DNA of 64,000 nt from an uncultured Caryophanales bacterium (GTDB lineage Bacteria; Bacillota_I; Bacilli_A; RFN20; CAG-826): contig CALELS010000014.1 in the NCBI GenBank assembly GCA_937902735.1, positions 1-64,000 of the forward strand. The letters are read 5' to 3'. The position numbers and the translations under genes are program-made. The notes beneath the pieces were generated by a model that searched no databases, was not told the DNA's origin, and saw only the letters and a program-made list of their open reading frames with translations. Of this stretch, positions 6,012 to 14,620 are shown piece after piece. Numbering within the stretch: the first letter of the stretch is position 1; each line of letters begins with the position of its first letter.

Positions 6012-8617
6012 TATTTGATGTTTTCTTTTAAAGTTTTGAAGGCAAAATCAAGTTTAGATAAGTCTTTTCCTTTGGCGTTAGCAATATTATCTCTTCCACC
6101 ACCGGAGCCACCTAAAATAGCACTAAAATCTTTTATAAGATTTCCTGCGTGGTTATTGCTAAGGGCTTTACCATTAACAAAGATGATAATTGGTAAATCA
6201 TCTTGATTACCACCAACAAGGGCGATAATTGAGTCTTTTTCATTAGACTTGAGTACATCACCAAGTTTGATTAGTTCTTCTCTTTTGGCGTTCTTAATGT
6301 ACTTGGTTAAGACTTTATAACCTTTTACATCTTCGAATTCGTTTTTAATTGAAGATGATTTTAAATTCGCAAGTTCATATTTTAAAGATGATAATTCAAT
6401 CATAAGCGCTTTGTGCTCATTCTCACTAGACACTAATCTATCTTTAATTTCGTAAATTGAATTAGCACCAATTTCTTTTTTAACTTCGTTTAAAACATTT
6501 AGTCTTTCTTTAAGAAGTTTATAAGCACCTAAAGAGGTTCTTCCTGTTATACGACGAACGCCACTTGCAACACTTTCTTCACTTTCGATTACAAATAAAC
6601 CAATATCTTTAGTGTTTTCAACGTGACATCCACCACAGAATTCAGTTGATCTATCACCAAATTTAACGACACGTACTTCATCACCATATTTGTCATTAAA
6701 GAACGCTTTAGCACCAAGTTTTTTAGCTTCTTCAATTGGCATGACTTTGATATCACTTTCAATTGATTCAGCAATCATCTTGTTAACAAGAAGTTCGATT
6801 TCGTTAAGCTTTTCTTCATTAATTTTTGATAAATAATTGAAGTCAAAACGCATGTATTCGTCCGAGACAAATGAACCCATTTGTTTGATATTTTCACCTA
6901 AGACAATATCAAGAGCGCTTTGTAAAAGGTGAGTTGCGGAGTGATTACGTTTAATGAATTCTCTTTTTTCTTTGTTAATTTCTAAGGTTAATTCATCACC
7001 AATTTTTATTTCACCCTTAAGCACTTTTATATAGTGAAGATGCTGTTTGTTAGGGGCTTTATTGACGTAAATAACATTGGCTAAAAATCCACCATTTTTT
7101 ATCTCACCAGCATCAGCAATTTCACCACCGCTTTCAGCGTAGAAGTTAGTTTTATCAAAGATAACTTCACCTTCATCATCGATATGATCAACTTTGGCGC
7201 CATCTTTAAATAAACCAATAACCTTGGCTTTCATATCTTTGCCAGAATAGTCAAAAGTTGAAGGAGTAACAAATTCTAATAAATCCTTAGATTGTCGATG
7301 CATACTTTGCTCATCGTTTCTTGAAGATCTAGCTCTTTCTTTTTGATGTTCCATTTCTTTTTCAAAACCAACTTCATCGACTTTGATTCCCTTTTCTAAA
7401 CAAATATCTTTTGTTAAATCAAGTGGGAATCCGTAGGTATCATAAAGTTTAAAAGCATCTTTTCCTGATAATTCTTTCTTACCTTTAATATATTCAAGAA
7501 GCAAAGCTTCACCTTTAGATAATGTTTTTAAGAATTTTTCTTCTTCATCTCTAATTAAAGTAACAATTCTAGATTCATTAGCCACTAAATCTGGGTAGAA
7601 GTCTTTGTATTTTTCAATGACTACATGAACTAACTTGTATAAGAAGGCATTATTAATACCAATTTTTTGGGCATATCTCATTGCTCTTCTAATAAGTCTA
7701 CGTAAAACGTAGCCACGTCCTTCGTTTGAGAATACTTCCCCATCACTTGTTGCAAATGTTACAGCACGGATATGGTCTGCAATAACGCGATATGGAATAT
7801 GGGTTTCTTCTTTATATCCCACATTTGCGTATTTTTCTGTTTCTTTAATAATTGGAAGGAATAAATCTGTTTCAAAATTCGATTCAGTTTCTTGAAGAAC
7901 TGAGGTAATTCTTTCTAAACCTGCACCTGTATCGATATTTTTAGATGGAAGTTCTTTATAATTTCTTCTATCAACACCTGGTTGAGCGTTATATTGAGAG
8001 AAAACAATACCCCAAATTTCAATATATCTATCATTTTCAATTTCATCTTGAAGGAGTTTTACTCCTAATTTCTTTTCATCATATTTTTCTCCACGATCAA
8101 AGAAGACTTCGGTGTTAGGACCTGCTGGACCTTCACCAATTTCCCAATAGTTAGATTCAAGAGGAATTAAATGAGATTCTTCTACTCCTTGGTCTAACCA
8201 AAATTTATGAGTGTCTTCATCAATTGGATTATATGTGAAATATAGTTTATCTTTAGGAAGAGCGAAATATTTCTCGCTTGTGAGAATTTCGTATGCCCAT
8301 TCAATAATTTCTTTACGGAAATAATCACCAATTGAGAAACAACCAAGCATTTCAAAGAATGTTTGGTGACGAGAAGTATAACCAACGTTATCCATATCGT
8401 TTGTTCTAATGGATTTTTGGACATTGGTAATTCTTCTTGATGGAGGTACTTCACTACCATCCATGTACTTCTTTAAAGCAGCAACGCCTGAATTAATCCA
8501 AAGAAGAGTTGGATCGTTATAAGGAATTAGGCTAGCTCCTTTTTCGACATGGTGACCTTTTGATTTAAAGAAATCGAGCCACATTAATCTAATTTCATTA
8601 CCAGTAAGATATTTCAT
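6011..8617 (-). CDS. alaS: alanyl-tRNA synthetase
   Basis: AlaRS of 868 residues, normal full length. The N-terminal class II catalytic domain has FFKSKGH, the SRRI(T)NVQKSIRTND region and GRGYVLRRLIRRA. The editing domain carries H559-xxx-H563 (NHSATHLL) and C664-H665 (FCGGCHV), the zinc ligands for hydrolysing mischarged Ser/Gly-tRNA(Ala). The C-terminal DHHA1-like end has the glycine-rich GGSGGGRDNIANAKG. AGGAGG lies 8 bases before ATG. A T-box leader (8632-8800) controls it, and ruvX and DUF1292 follow in the same direction. Confidence 0.97.
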   Translation of the reverse strand: MKYLTGNEIRLMWLDFFKSKGHHVEKGASLIPYNDPTLLWINSGVAALKKYMDGSEVPPSRRITNVQKSIRTNDMDNVGYTSRHQTFFEMLGCFSIGDYFRKEIIEWAYEILTSEKYFALPKDKLYFTYNPIDEDTHKFWLDQGVEESHLIPLESNYWEIGEGPAGPNTEVFFDRGEKYDEKKLGVKLLQDEIENDRYIEIWGIVFSQYNAQPGVDRRNYKELPSKNIDTGAGLERITSVLQETESNFETDLFLPIIKETEKYANVGYKEETHIPYRVIADHIRAVTFATSDGEVFSNEGRGYVLRRLIRRAMRYAQKIGINNAFLYKLVHVVIEKYKDFYPDLVANESRIVTLIRDEEEKFLKTLSKGEALLLEYIKGKKELSGKDAFKLYDTYGFPLDLTKDICLEKGIKVDEVGFEKEMEHQKERARSSRNDEQSMHRQSKDLLEFVTPSTFDYSGKDMKAKVIGLFKDGAKVDHIDDEGEVIFDKTNFYAESGGEIADAGEIKNGGFLANVIYVNKAPNKQHLHYIKVLKGEIKIGDELTLEINKEKREFIKRNHSATHLLQSALDIVLGENIKQMGSFVSDEYMRFDFNYLSKINEEKLNEIELLVNKMIAESIESDIKVMPIEEAKKLGAKAFFNDKYGDEVRVVKFGDRSTEFCGGCHVENTKDIGLFVIESEESVASGVRRITGRTSLGAYKLLKERLNVLNEVKKEIGANSIYEIKDRLVSSENEHKALMIELSSLKYELANLKSSSIKNEFEDVKGYKVLTKYIKNAKREELIKLGDVLKSNEKDSIIALVGGNQDDLPIIIFVNGKALSNNHAGNLIKDFSAILGGSGGGRDNIANAKGKDLSKLDFAFKTLKENIK

Positions 8618-8631
8618 ATTTTCCTCCTAAA

Positions 8632-8800
8632 AAAATAAAAAATCGTTCTAAGGAACGACTTAGCGCGGTACCATCCTTTTTTGTTCTCCTTCTAGGAGAG
8701 AACACTCTTAATTAATATCTTTAACGCAGAGTTACGTCGACTTTCATCGACTCCAAAGGAGTGGCGCGTCTTTTGACTTAGTTCCTTTGTTGGAGTGATT
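8632..8800 (-). promoter_or_regulatory. T-box leader of alaS with terminator
   Basis: The minus strand carries GGATGGTACCGCGC (8663-8676), the signature T-box antiterminator sequence, followed by the terminator TCGTTC-cttA-GAACGA with TTTTTTATTTTTTT (about 8627-8658). Upstream lies a stem I-like region with pairing arms near 8690-8800. T-boxes sense uncharged tRNA, here tRNA(Ala). I could not place the specifier codon with certainty. A plausible promoter (TTGAGT near 8830 with a TATTTA-like -10) lies just upstream. Confidence 0.92.
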
Positions 8801-8879
8801 AAATACTAACATAGTTAGGAGGAAACTCAAATCATTTTTTCTTTGTTGTATTATATTTTTGTTATTTGGAGACTCAAAG

Positions 8880-9299
8880 ATGAAAGCATCAGATGTAATT
8901 AGAGATAAATTAGACTCTCTTGGTGGTAAAAGTAGAATCTTTTTACTTAATAATGACTTATGTAATGTTGAAAAGAAAAACAATTATTGTTTTATATGCG
9001 ATAAGTTACCTAATCAAGAAGTTGACTTTGAGATATTTGATATAGTAGTAAAATTTTTACTTAAACACTATGGACACGCAGATAAAGGAAGTGCAAGAAA
9101 TAGCAAAGTTGGTTTAGGTCAATGTAGTAGAGATACTGTAATGTATGCTATAGCAACCGAATATTATGGTAAAAAGGATGGAGAAAGTTCGTTTGATCCA
9201 CTCTTTGTAATTGCTGCAATTCTCGATTGGGCTAATGTTGCTAAAAATGAAAGAGGATATATTCAATTAATTAATCCTTCACTTTGGGAAGAGGATTGA
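8880..9299 (+). CDS. hypothetical 139-residue protein
   Basis: Unrecognised protein. The start at 8880 (MKASDVIRDKLDSLGG) is chosen because GGAG lies 8 bases before it; an ATG at 8859 has no ribosome site. Visible features are a CFIC pair near residue 38, a helix rich in hydrophobic residues (FEIFDIVVKFLLKHYGHAD), and SARNSKVGLGQCSRDTVMYAIATEYYG. The C-terminus ends SLWEED. No signal peptide or membrane span, so cytosolic. It is divergent from alaS and stands alone, 153 bases before the ABC transporter operon. Confidence 0.6.
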   Translation: MKASDVIRDKLDSLGGKSRIFLLNNDLCNVEKKNNYCFICDKLPNQEVDFEIFDIVVKFLLKHYGHADKGSARNSKVGLGQCSRDTVMYAIATEYYGKKDGESSFDPLFVIAAILDWANVAKNERGYIQLINPSLWEED

Positions 9300-9420
9300 T
9301 TAGTATCGAATTGCTTTTATAAATTTGGTGATTCTCAACTTTCGGTGTCTTTTTATTTGTTTTTCTATACAACCAAATATTTATTAGATAAAATATTTCC
9401 ATAATTTTACATTTTAGAGG

Positions 9421-9437
9421 TAAGTGTTAAGCACTTA
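9421..9437 (+). promoter_or_regulatory. inverted repeat before the ABC importer operon
   Basis: TAAGTG-ttaag-CACTTA, a 6-base inverted repeat directly before the GGAGGG ribosome site of the lipoprotein gene. It could be an operator or an RNA hairpin in the leader. No further evidence. Confidence 0.35.
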
Positions 9438-9452
9438 TGGAGGGAATTAAAT

Positions 9453-10430
9453 ATGAAAATTAAATCTGCTTTAATTGCTTTATCTTCCGTCGCTTTACTT
9501 AGTGGATGTGTTGGTAACCAAATCAAAGTTAATCCTGATAAAGAAAAATATGTAGTTGGTATTGCTCAATTTGTTAGCCACCCAGCTTTGGATGCTGCTA
9601 CAAAAGGATTTAAAGAAAAATTAACAGCTCTTCTTTTAGAAGAAGGTAGAGAAGTTGAATTTGATGTTCAAAACGCTAATAAGGAATTATCTTTATGTGC
9701 AACTATCGCTTCAACTTTAGTATCTCGTGATGTTGATTTAATCCTTGGAAATGCTACTCCATGCCTTTCCGCAGCATATAATGCTACAACTTATATTCCA
9801 GTTTTAGGTACATCGGTTACCGACTATGGTGTTGCTTTAGGTGTTGAAATGAAAGATGGTAAAAGTGGCACTAACGTTTCAGGAACTAGTGATTTAGCTC
9901 CAATTGATGTTCAAATTCAAGAAATGATGAGATTAGCTGTAAACGCTAAAAAAGTTGGTATTTTATATTGTTCTAGCGAAGCTAACTCTAAATTCCAAGT
10001 CGAAGAAGCCAAGAAATATTTAGCTAATTATGCAGGTGTAACCGTTAAAGAATTTGCTTTCTCTCAAGCAAGTGAACTTCAAACAGTTTGTAACTCTGCT
10101 TTAGATCAAGATATTATCTACATTCCAACTGATAATGCTTGCGCTGAAAAAGCTGAAGCTATTAACGATATTTTCTATCCAAATAGAATCCCAGTTTACG
10201 CTGGTGAAGAAGGCATTTGTAAAGGATGTGGCTTCGCTACCCTTTCAATTGACTACGAAAGACTCGGTCAAATTACTGGCGAGATGGCTTTCAATGTTTT
10301 ATTAGGAAAGAAAGATATTCGTGAATACGAAGTTGCCTACGATACAAATCCTCAAAAAAAATATATGTCAGATCGTTGTGCATATTATGGTATTGAATTA
10401 CCAGAAGATTACACTCCAATTGCTCTTTAA
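9453..10430 (+). CDS. ABC importer substrate-binding lipoprotein (TrpX-like)
   Basis: Substrate-binding lipoprotein of 325 residues (ABC_sub_bind, PF04392 type). Signal peptide residues 1-19 end in the lipobox LLSGC. The mature part starts YVVGIAQFVSHPALDAATKGF, typical of this family, and later has PIDVQIQEMMRLAVNAKKVGILY and PVYAGEEGICKGCGFATLSIDYERLGQ. GGAGGG lies 8 bases before ATG. First gene of a three-gene operon with permease and ATPase. Related systems are implicated in tryptophan or other aromatic/amino-acid-like solute uptake; the substrate here is not determinable. Confidence 0.9.
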   Translation: MKIKSALIALSSVALLSGCVGNQIKVNPDKEKYVVGIAQFVSHPALDAATKGFKEKLTALLLEEGREVEFDVQNANKELSLCATIASTLVSRDVDLILGNATPCLSAAYNATTYIPVLGTSVTDYGVALGVEMKDGKSGTNVSGTSDLAPIDVQIQEMMRLAVNAKKVGILYCSSEANSKFQVEEAKKYLANYAGVTVKEFAFSQASELQTVCNSALDQDIIYIPTDNACAEKAEAINDIFYPNRIPVYAGEEGICKGCGFATLSIDYERLGQITGEMAFNVLLGKKDIREYEVAYDTNPQKKYMSDRCAYYGIELPEDYTPIAL

Positions 10431-10436
10431 TTTAAA

Positions 10437-11369
10437 ATGATCGAAACACTACTTAGTTTTGCTAAATCTTTACCATCTGTTGTTGACCAAGGTGTCATCT
10501 ATGGCATCATGGCCATTGGTGTTTTTATCACATTCAAAATATTAGATTTTGCCGATTTAACAGTTGATGGTTCATTTGCGACTGGCGGTTGTGTTTATGC
10601 ATTAATGATTATTTTAGGCGTGCCAATGCCGTTTGCTCTACTTATTGCCTTTGGTGCAGGTGCATTAGCAGGTTTTATTACATCAATACTTCACTGCTAT
10701 TTAGGAATACCAGGCATTTTAGCAGGTATTTTAACTCAGTTAATGCTTTGGTCGATTAACTATAAAATACTTGGAACTCAATTCCAAGCTATCTCTACTA
10801 GGGGTTCATTAATATCAATGGAAGCAAGTAGAGGTGTATTCACCACTATGCCAATTGTAATTGGAATAGTTGCTGTCCTTATTGCAATATTATATTGGTT
10901 CTTTGGAACCAAGTTTGGTTCAAGCGTTAGAGCAACTGGTTCTAATCCAGATATGGCTAGAGCAAATGGAATTAATGTTAATTCACGTAAAATTGTTGCT
11001 TTAATGATATCGAATGGAATAGTTGCTTTCGCTGGTGCTTTATTTGCTCAATATCAAGGACAAGGTTCTGTTGATATGGGTGTTGGCTCAATTGTTATTG
11101 CTTTAGCAGCAATTATTATTGGAACAACAATTGTTGGAAAATTGGGAAAGAATTTTGCTGTTTCACTCGTATTTACGGTGTTAGGTGCAATTATTTATTT
11201 CTTTGTGTTCCAATTCATTTGTTCATTTATTAATGAACCATTATTACTCAAGATGCTTTCTGCTGTGGTTGTTGCCATATTCTTAGGTATTCCATATTTT
11301 AAAAATGGATATATCAAGAATTGGATAGCGAAACGTAGAAGATATAAAGAAATTAGAAGAGGATCTTAA
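10437..11369 (+). CDS. ABC importer permease (BPD_transp_2 type)
   Basis: Integral membrane permease of 310 residues with about eight or nine hydrophobic helices, belonging to the branched-chain-type permease family paired with TrpX-like binding proteins. Recognisable pieces are ILDFADLTVDGSFATGG near residue 35 and GSSVRATGSNPDMARANGINV near residue 163, the loop expected to touch the ATPase. Begins 6 bases after the binding-protein stop with no clear ribosome site, so translation is probably coupled. The C-terminus is basic (KRRRYKEIRRGS), cytoplasmic. Confidence 0.9.
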   Translation: MIETLLSFAKSLPSVVDQGVIYGIMAIGVFITFKILDFADLTVDGSFATGGCVYALMIILGVPMPFALLIAFGAGALAGFITSILHCYLGIPGILAGILTQLMLWSINYKILGTQFQAISTRGSLISMEASRGVFTTMPIVIGIVAVLIAILYWFFGTKFGSSVRATGSNPDMARANGINVNSRKIVALMISNGIVAFAGALFAQYQGQGSVDMGVGSIVIALAAIIIGTTIVGKLGKNFAVSLVFTVLGAIIYFFVFQFICSFINEPLLLKMLSAVVVAIFLGIPYFKNGYIKNWIAKRRRYKEIRRGS

Positions 11370-11372
11370 GAT

Positions 11373-12371
11373 ATGCTTTCTTTTAAGAATGTTACAAAGG
11401 TCTTCTATAAAGGGACCGCTGATGAGAAAATCGCTTTAGATAATGTCTCTTTTACTGTAAATGATGGAGAATTTGTCACTATCATTGGGGGTAATGGAAG
11501 TGGCAAGTCCACTACTTTAAATATTTTGACTGGTAATCTTCGTCCTGATTCAGGTGCAGTACTTCTTAATGATGTTGATATGACTGATATTCCTGAAAAT
11601 GTACGCGCTAGATACTTTGCCCGTGTATTCCAAGATCCTCAAAAAGGAACTGCTGGAACAATGCAAGTTATTGAAAATCTTGCTATTGCCTCTAGAAAAG
11701 GTGGTTCATTTGGTCTTAATTGGTATATTTCTCATAAGCAAAAAGAACAATATAAAGAAATGTTAAAAGGTTTAAACCTTGGTTTAGAAAATAGATTAAC
11801 TACTAAGACTAATGTTCTTTCTGGTGGTCAAAGACAAGCTTTAACTCTTTTGATGGCAACTCTCCGTGCAGAGCCATCCCATAAACAAATAATCAAAGAT
11901 TATATTACTTTCTCTATGGGCGATAAATCTATAGCAAAAGAGGAAGTTACTAAAGCTTATAATAAGGCTAAAGAGACTTATAAAAACAAAGTTAAAGAAT
12001 TAAAAGCAAACAAGACTTTAAAAACTAAAGAAAAAAGAAGTCTTAAGAAAGAATATTATAAAGAATTCGATAGTGAATTCCGTAAATATGACTTAACAAA
12101 ACAAATTCTTCTTTTAGATGAACATACAGCGGCTTTAGATCCTAAAACTTCAAAGAAAGTTCTTGAATTAACTGAAAAAATTGTAAGAGAAAATAAATTA
12201 ACTACTTTAATGGTTACTCATAATATGAAAGACGCTCTTACTTATGGTGATAGACTTATCATGTTCTATGATGGAAAAATTATCCATGACTTTAATAAGA
12301 AAGAGAAAGATAAATTAACTATTACTCAAGTACTTAAATTATTTGATGATGCTGAAAAAGCGGCAGAATAA
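11373..12371 (+). CDS. ABC importer ATPase with internal insertion
   Basis: ATPase of 332 residues completing the importer operon. Walker A GGNGSGKSTT at residues 39-48, Q-loop in FARVFQDPQKGT, signature LSGGQ at 149-153, Walker B ILLLDEHTAALDP with D249/E250, H-loop in LMVTHNM. Normally Walker B follows the signature by about 20 residues; here the gap is close to 100 because of a Lys/Glu-rich, probably helical insertion at roughly 167-244. All catalytic motifs are intact and the insertion is in frame, so it is likely a functional variation. AGAGGAT lies just before ATG. Confidence 0.92.
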   Translation: MLSFKNVTKVFYKGTADEKIALDNVSFTVNDGEFVTIIGGNGSGKSTTLNILTGNLRPDSGAVLLNDVDMTDIPENVRARYFARVFQDPQKGTAGTMQVIENLAIASRKGGSFGLNWYISHKQKEQYKEMLKGLNLGLENRLTTKTNVLSGGQRQALTLLMATLRAEPSHKQIIKDYITFSMGDKSIAKEEVTKAYNKAKETYKNKVKELKANKTLKTKEKRSLKKEYYKEFDSEFRKYDLTKQILLLDEHTAALDPKTSKKVLELTEKIVRENKLTTLMVTHNMKDALTYGDRLIMFYDGKIIHDFNKKEKDKLTITQVLKLFDDAEKAAE

Positions 12372-12373
12372 AG

Positions 12374-12400
12374 AAAAAGGTTGGATTTCCAACCTTTTCA
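12374..12400. terminator. bidirectional intrinsic terminator
   Basis: AAAAGGTTGG-attt-CCAACCTTTT: ten pairs with a four-base loop, A-run on the left and T-run on the right, between the convergent ABC ATPase gene (+) and the membrane protein gene (-). Confidence 0.85.
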
Positions 12401-12418
12401 TTTAATTATCTACGATAA

Positions 12419-12988
12419 TTATTCAGCTTCTTTTACTTCTGGTTCTTTTTCTTCGACGTCTTTTGCTTCGACATCTTTAGCTTCAGCGACTTCTTTCTTA
12501 TCATCTTTTTCTTTAATCTTAAACATTAAGATTGAGAAGACGAGTTGAGGCACTAAGACTAAGAAGCTAAATGGATATAACCAGAAATCAAGAATGTATT
12601 GACCAAATGGAATTACTTGTCTAATTACAAGAATTAAATCAAAAATAACAACACGGAATCCGCCTAAAAGGATAGCGACTGCAAATAAAATTAAGGTAAT
12701 TACAATCATCTTTTTAGGTTTGGTGATGTCATAATCTTTTTCTTTAACATGTGAAATAACTTTCACAAATGAAAGAATGACTAATAAAAGAGCAATGACT
12801 CCAAAGATTAAATTGATTGCAAGAGATACGATATTGTTAGCTTCTTTAATGAGCTTAACAAGAATATCCATTTCTTTGAAAATCATTATAATACAATCGA
12901 CAACAAGACCAATGCTACCAGCAATCATTCCAAATGCCATTAAAAATGCTAATGCGGTCGCAATAAAATACATAACTTTCTTTACCAT
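12419..12988 (-). CDS. four-helix membrane protein, unknown
   Basis: 189-residue protein with four hydrophobic segments (about 5-35, 52-80, 92-122, 134-160) and a highly charged C-terminal tail rich in Lys, Glu, Asp and Val (VEAKDVEEKEPEVKEAE), presumably cytoplasmic. No motif recognised. GGAGG lies 8 bases before the ATG. Ends at the bidirectional terminator. Similar in general form, though not obviously in sequence, to the membrane protein at 37669-38289. Confidence 0.7.
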   Translation of the reverse strand: MVKKVMYFIATALAFLMAFGMIAGSIGLVVDCIIMIFKEMDILVKLIKEANNIVSLAINLIFGVIALLLVILSFVKVISHVKEKDYDITKPKKMIVITLILFAVAILLGGFRVVIFDLILVIRQVIPFGQYILDFWLYPFSFLVLVPQLVFSILMFKIKEKDDKKEVAEAKDVEAKDVEEKEPEVKEAE

Positions 12989-13046
12989 TTAAATATTCCT
13001 CCTTTCAAAATTATATAAATTTTTATCTAAATTACTAGATATATTA

Positions 13047-14171
13047 TCAATCTATGCGTTTATCATTTCGATAAACCTCTTTAATTGTACCTGAGCCAAT
13101 CATAATACCTTCTTTATTATAAAAGACTGCTTCTTGACCAGGAGTTACAGCTTTATACGCACTATAAGTGCATATAATTTCATCATCTTTCTTTTCTATT
13201 AGACAAGGATGATCTTTTTGACGATAACGGAATTTAACCCCAACTTCTTGAGGGAAAATCTCTTTATCATTAACGAAATTTAATTTATTAACTAAACATT
13301 TATCACTTAAAAGATAATTTTCATTATCTCCACGAGTGACATAGAGAATATTATTTTTAGCATCTTTTTTTACAATGAACCAACCGGAGGCAGTTTCTCC
13401 AGATATTCCACCTATTCCAAGTCCTTTATGTTGACCAATGGTGTAATAATATACACCTTTATGTCTTCCTATTACTTTATTGGTGTCAATATCGATGATA
13501 TTGCCTTCTTGCGCTGGGATATAATTTTTTAAAAATTCTCTAAAATTACGTTCTCCAATGAAGCAAACTCCTGTGGAATCTTTCTTATCTGCGATAACTA
13601 GATTAAGTTTATGAGCAATTTCTCTAACTTCTTCTTTAGTTATCTCTCCTAAAGGAAATATGCATGATTCAATTTGAGTTTCATTAATTTGAGACAAGAA
13701 ATAAGTTTGGTCTTTGTTTTGATCTTTACATTTCATCAAATAATAATGGCCATCTTTATAAACCTTCTTAGCATAATGCCCCATGGCGATTTTATCGCAT
13801 CCATTTTTCTTAGCGAATTCTAGGAAAGAATCAAACTTTATGTACTTATTACATAAAATATCGGGATTTGGAGTCCTACCATTTTCATATTCTTCAATGA
13901 AGAAAGAAAATACATGATCCCAATATTCTTTAATAAAATCCACTCTTAAAAGAGGAATACCAAGTTGTTCTGCTACCTTTTTAGCGTCATCATAATCTTT
14001 CTCTTGAGGACATTGATTGTCATTAATGGTTGGATTACCTAAAAAATCATTATTTGCATAAGCATCCCAGTTGCGCATAAAAGCTCCTATAACTTCATAA
14101 CCTTCTTCTTTTAGAAGGTATGCTGCTATAGCAGAATCAACTCCACCACTAAGACCAATCATCACTTTCAT
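13047..14171 (-). CDS. mnmA: tRNA-specific 2-thiouridylase MnmA
   Basis: 374 residues, full length. The PP-loop ATP pyrophosphatase motif SGGVDS is at residues 8-13. The two catalytic cysteines are visible in NPDILCNKYIKF and TGVCFIGERNF. The domain order (PP-loop, central, beta-barrel C-terminus with AVTPGQEAVFY) is normal. It makes s2U at wobble position 34 of Lys, Glu and Gln tRNAs using persulfide sulfur. Starts 2 bases after dtd, in the deoA-like/dtd/mnmA transcript. Confidence 0.97.
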   Translation of the reverse strand: MKVMIGLSGGVDSAIAAYLLKEEGYEVIGAFMRNWDAYANNDFLGNPTINDNQCPQEKDYDDAKKVAEQLGIPLLRVDFIKEYWDHVFSFFIEEYENGRTPNPDILCNKYIKFDSFLEFAKKNGCDKIAMGHYAKKVYKDGHYYLMKCKDQNKDQTYFLSQINETQIESCIFPLGEITKEEVREIAHKLNLVIADKKDSTGVCFIGERNFREFLKNYIPAQEGNIIDIDTNKVIGRHKGVYYYTIGQHKGLGIGGISGETASGWFIVKKDAKNNILYVTRGDNENYLLSDKCLVNKLNFVNDKEIFPQEVGVKFRYRQKDHPCLIEKKDDEIICTYSAYKAVTPGQEAVFYNKEGIMIGSGTIKEVYRNDKRID

Positions 14172-14173
14172 TT

Positions 14174-14620
14174 TTATAAGTCCTTCGAGTCTATCATTAA
14201 GGTAAATGGTCCGTCATTTATGAAACCAAGTTTCATATCAGCACCAAAGATACCAGTTTGAATATTAATTCCACTCTCACGAAGCTTAGTGTTGAAATAA
14301 TCATACAAAGCACTTGCTTCAATTGGTTTCATTGCATCAACAAAAGAAGGACGATTTCCATCTTTGATTGATGCATATAAGGTAAATTGAGAGACTGATA
14401 AAATCTCTCCATTAATATCTTTTAAAGAAAGATTGGTTTTCCCATTTTCATCAGGGAAAACACGTAATTTAACTATCTTATTTACTAATTTATCAACTAT
14501 TTCTTTGTTATCAAAATGGGTAAAACCAACAAGAATAAGAAAACCATGGGAGATTTCTCCCACGATTTTATTGTCTACTTTACAAGTAGCATCTTTAACA
14601 TTTTGAATAACAATTCTCAT
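14174..14620 (-). CDS. dtd: D-aminoacyl-tRNA deacylase
   Basis: 148 residues, normal length. It hydrolyses D-amino acids (and glycine from tRNA-Ala) off tRNA. Family motifs SVSQFTLYA and GNRPSFVDAM and the cis Gly-Pro motif in NDGPFTLMID are present. Its start overlaps the upstream phosphorylase stop by one base (TAATG), and mnmA follows after 2 bases: a tight operon. Confidence 0.96.
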   Translation of the reverse strand: MRIVIQNVKDATCKVDNKIVGEISHGFLILVGFTHFDNKEIVDKLVNKIVKLRVFPDENGKTNLSLKDINGEILSVSQFTLYASIKDGNRPSFVDAMKPIEASALYDYFNTKLRESGINIQTGIFGADMKLGFINDGPFTLMIDSKDL

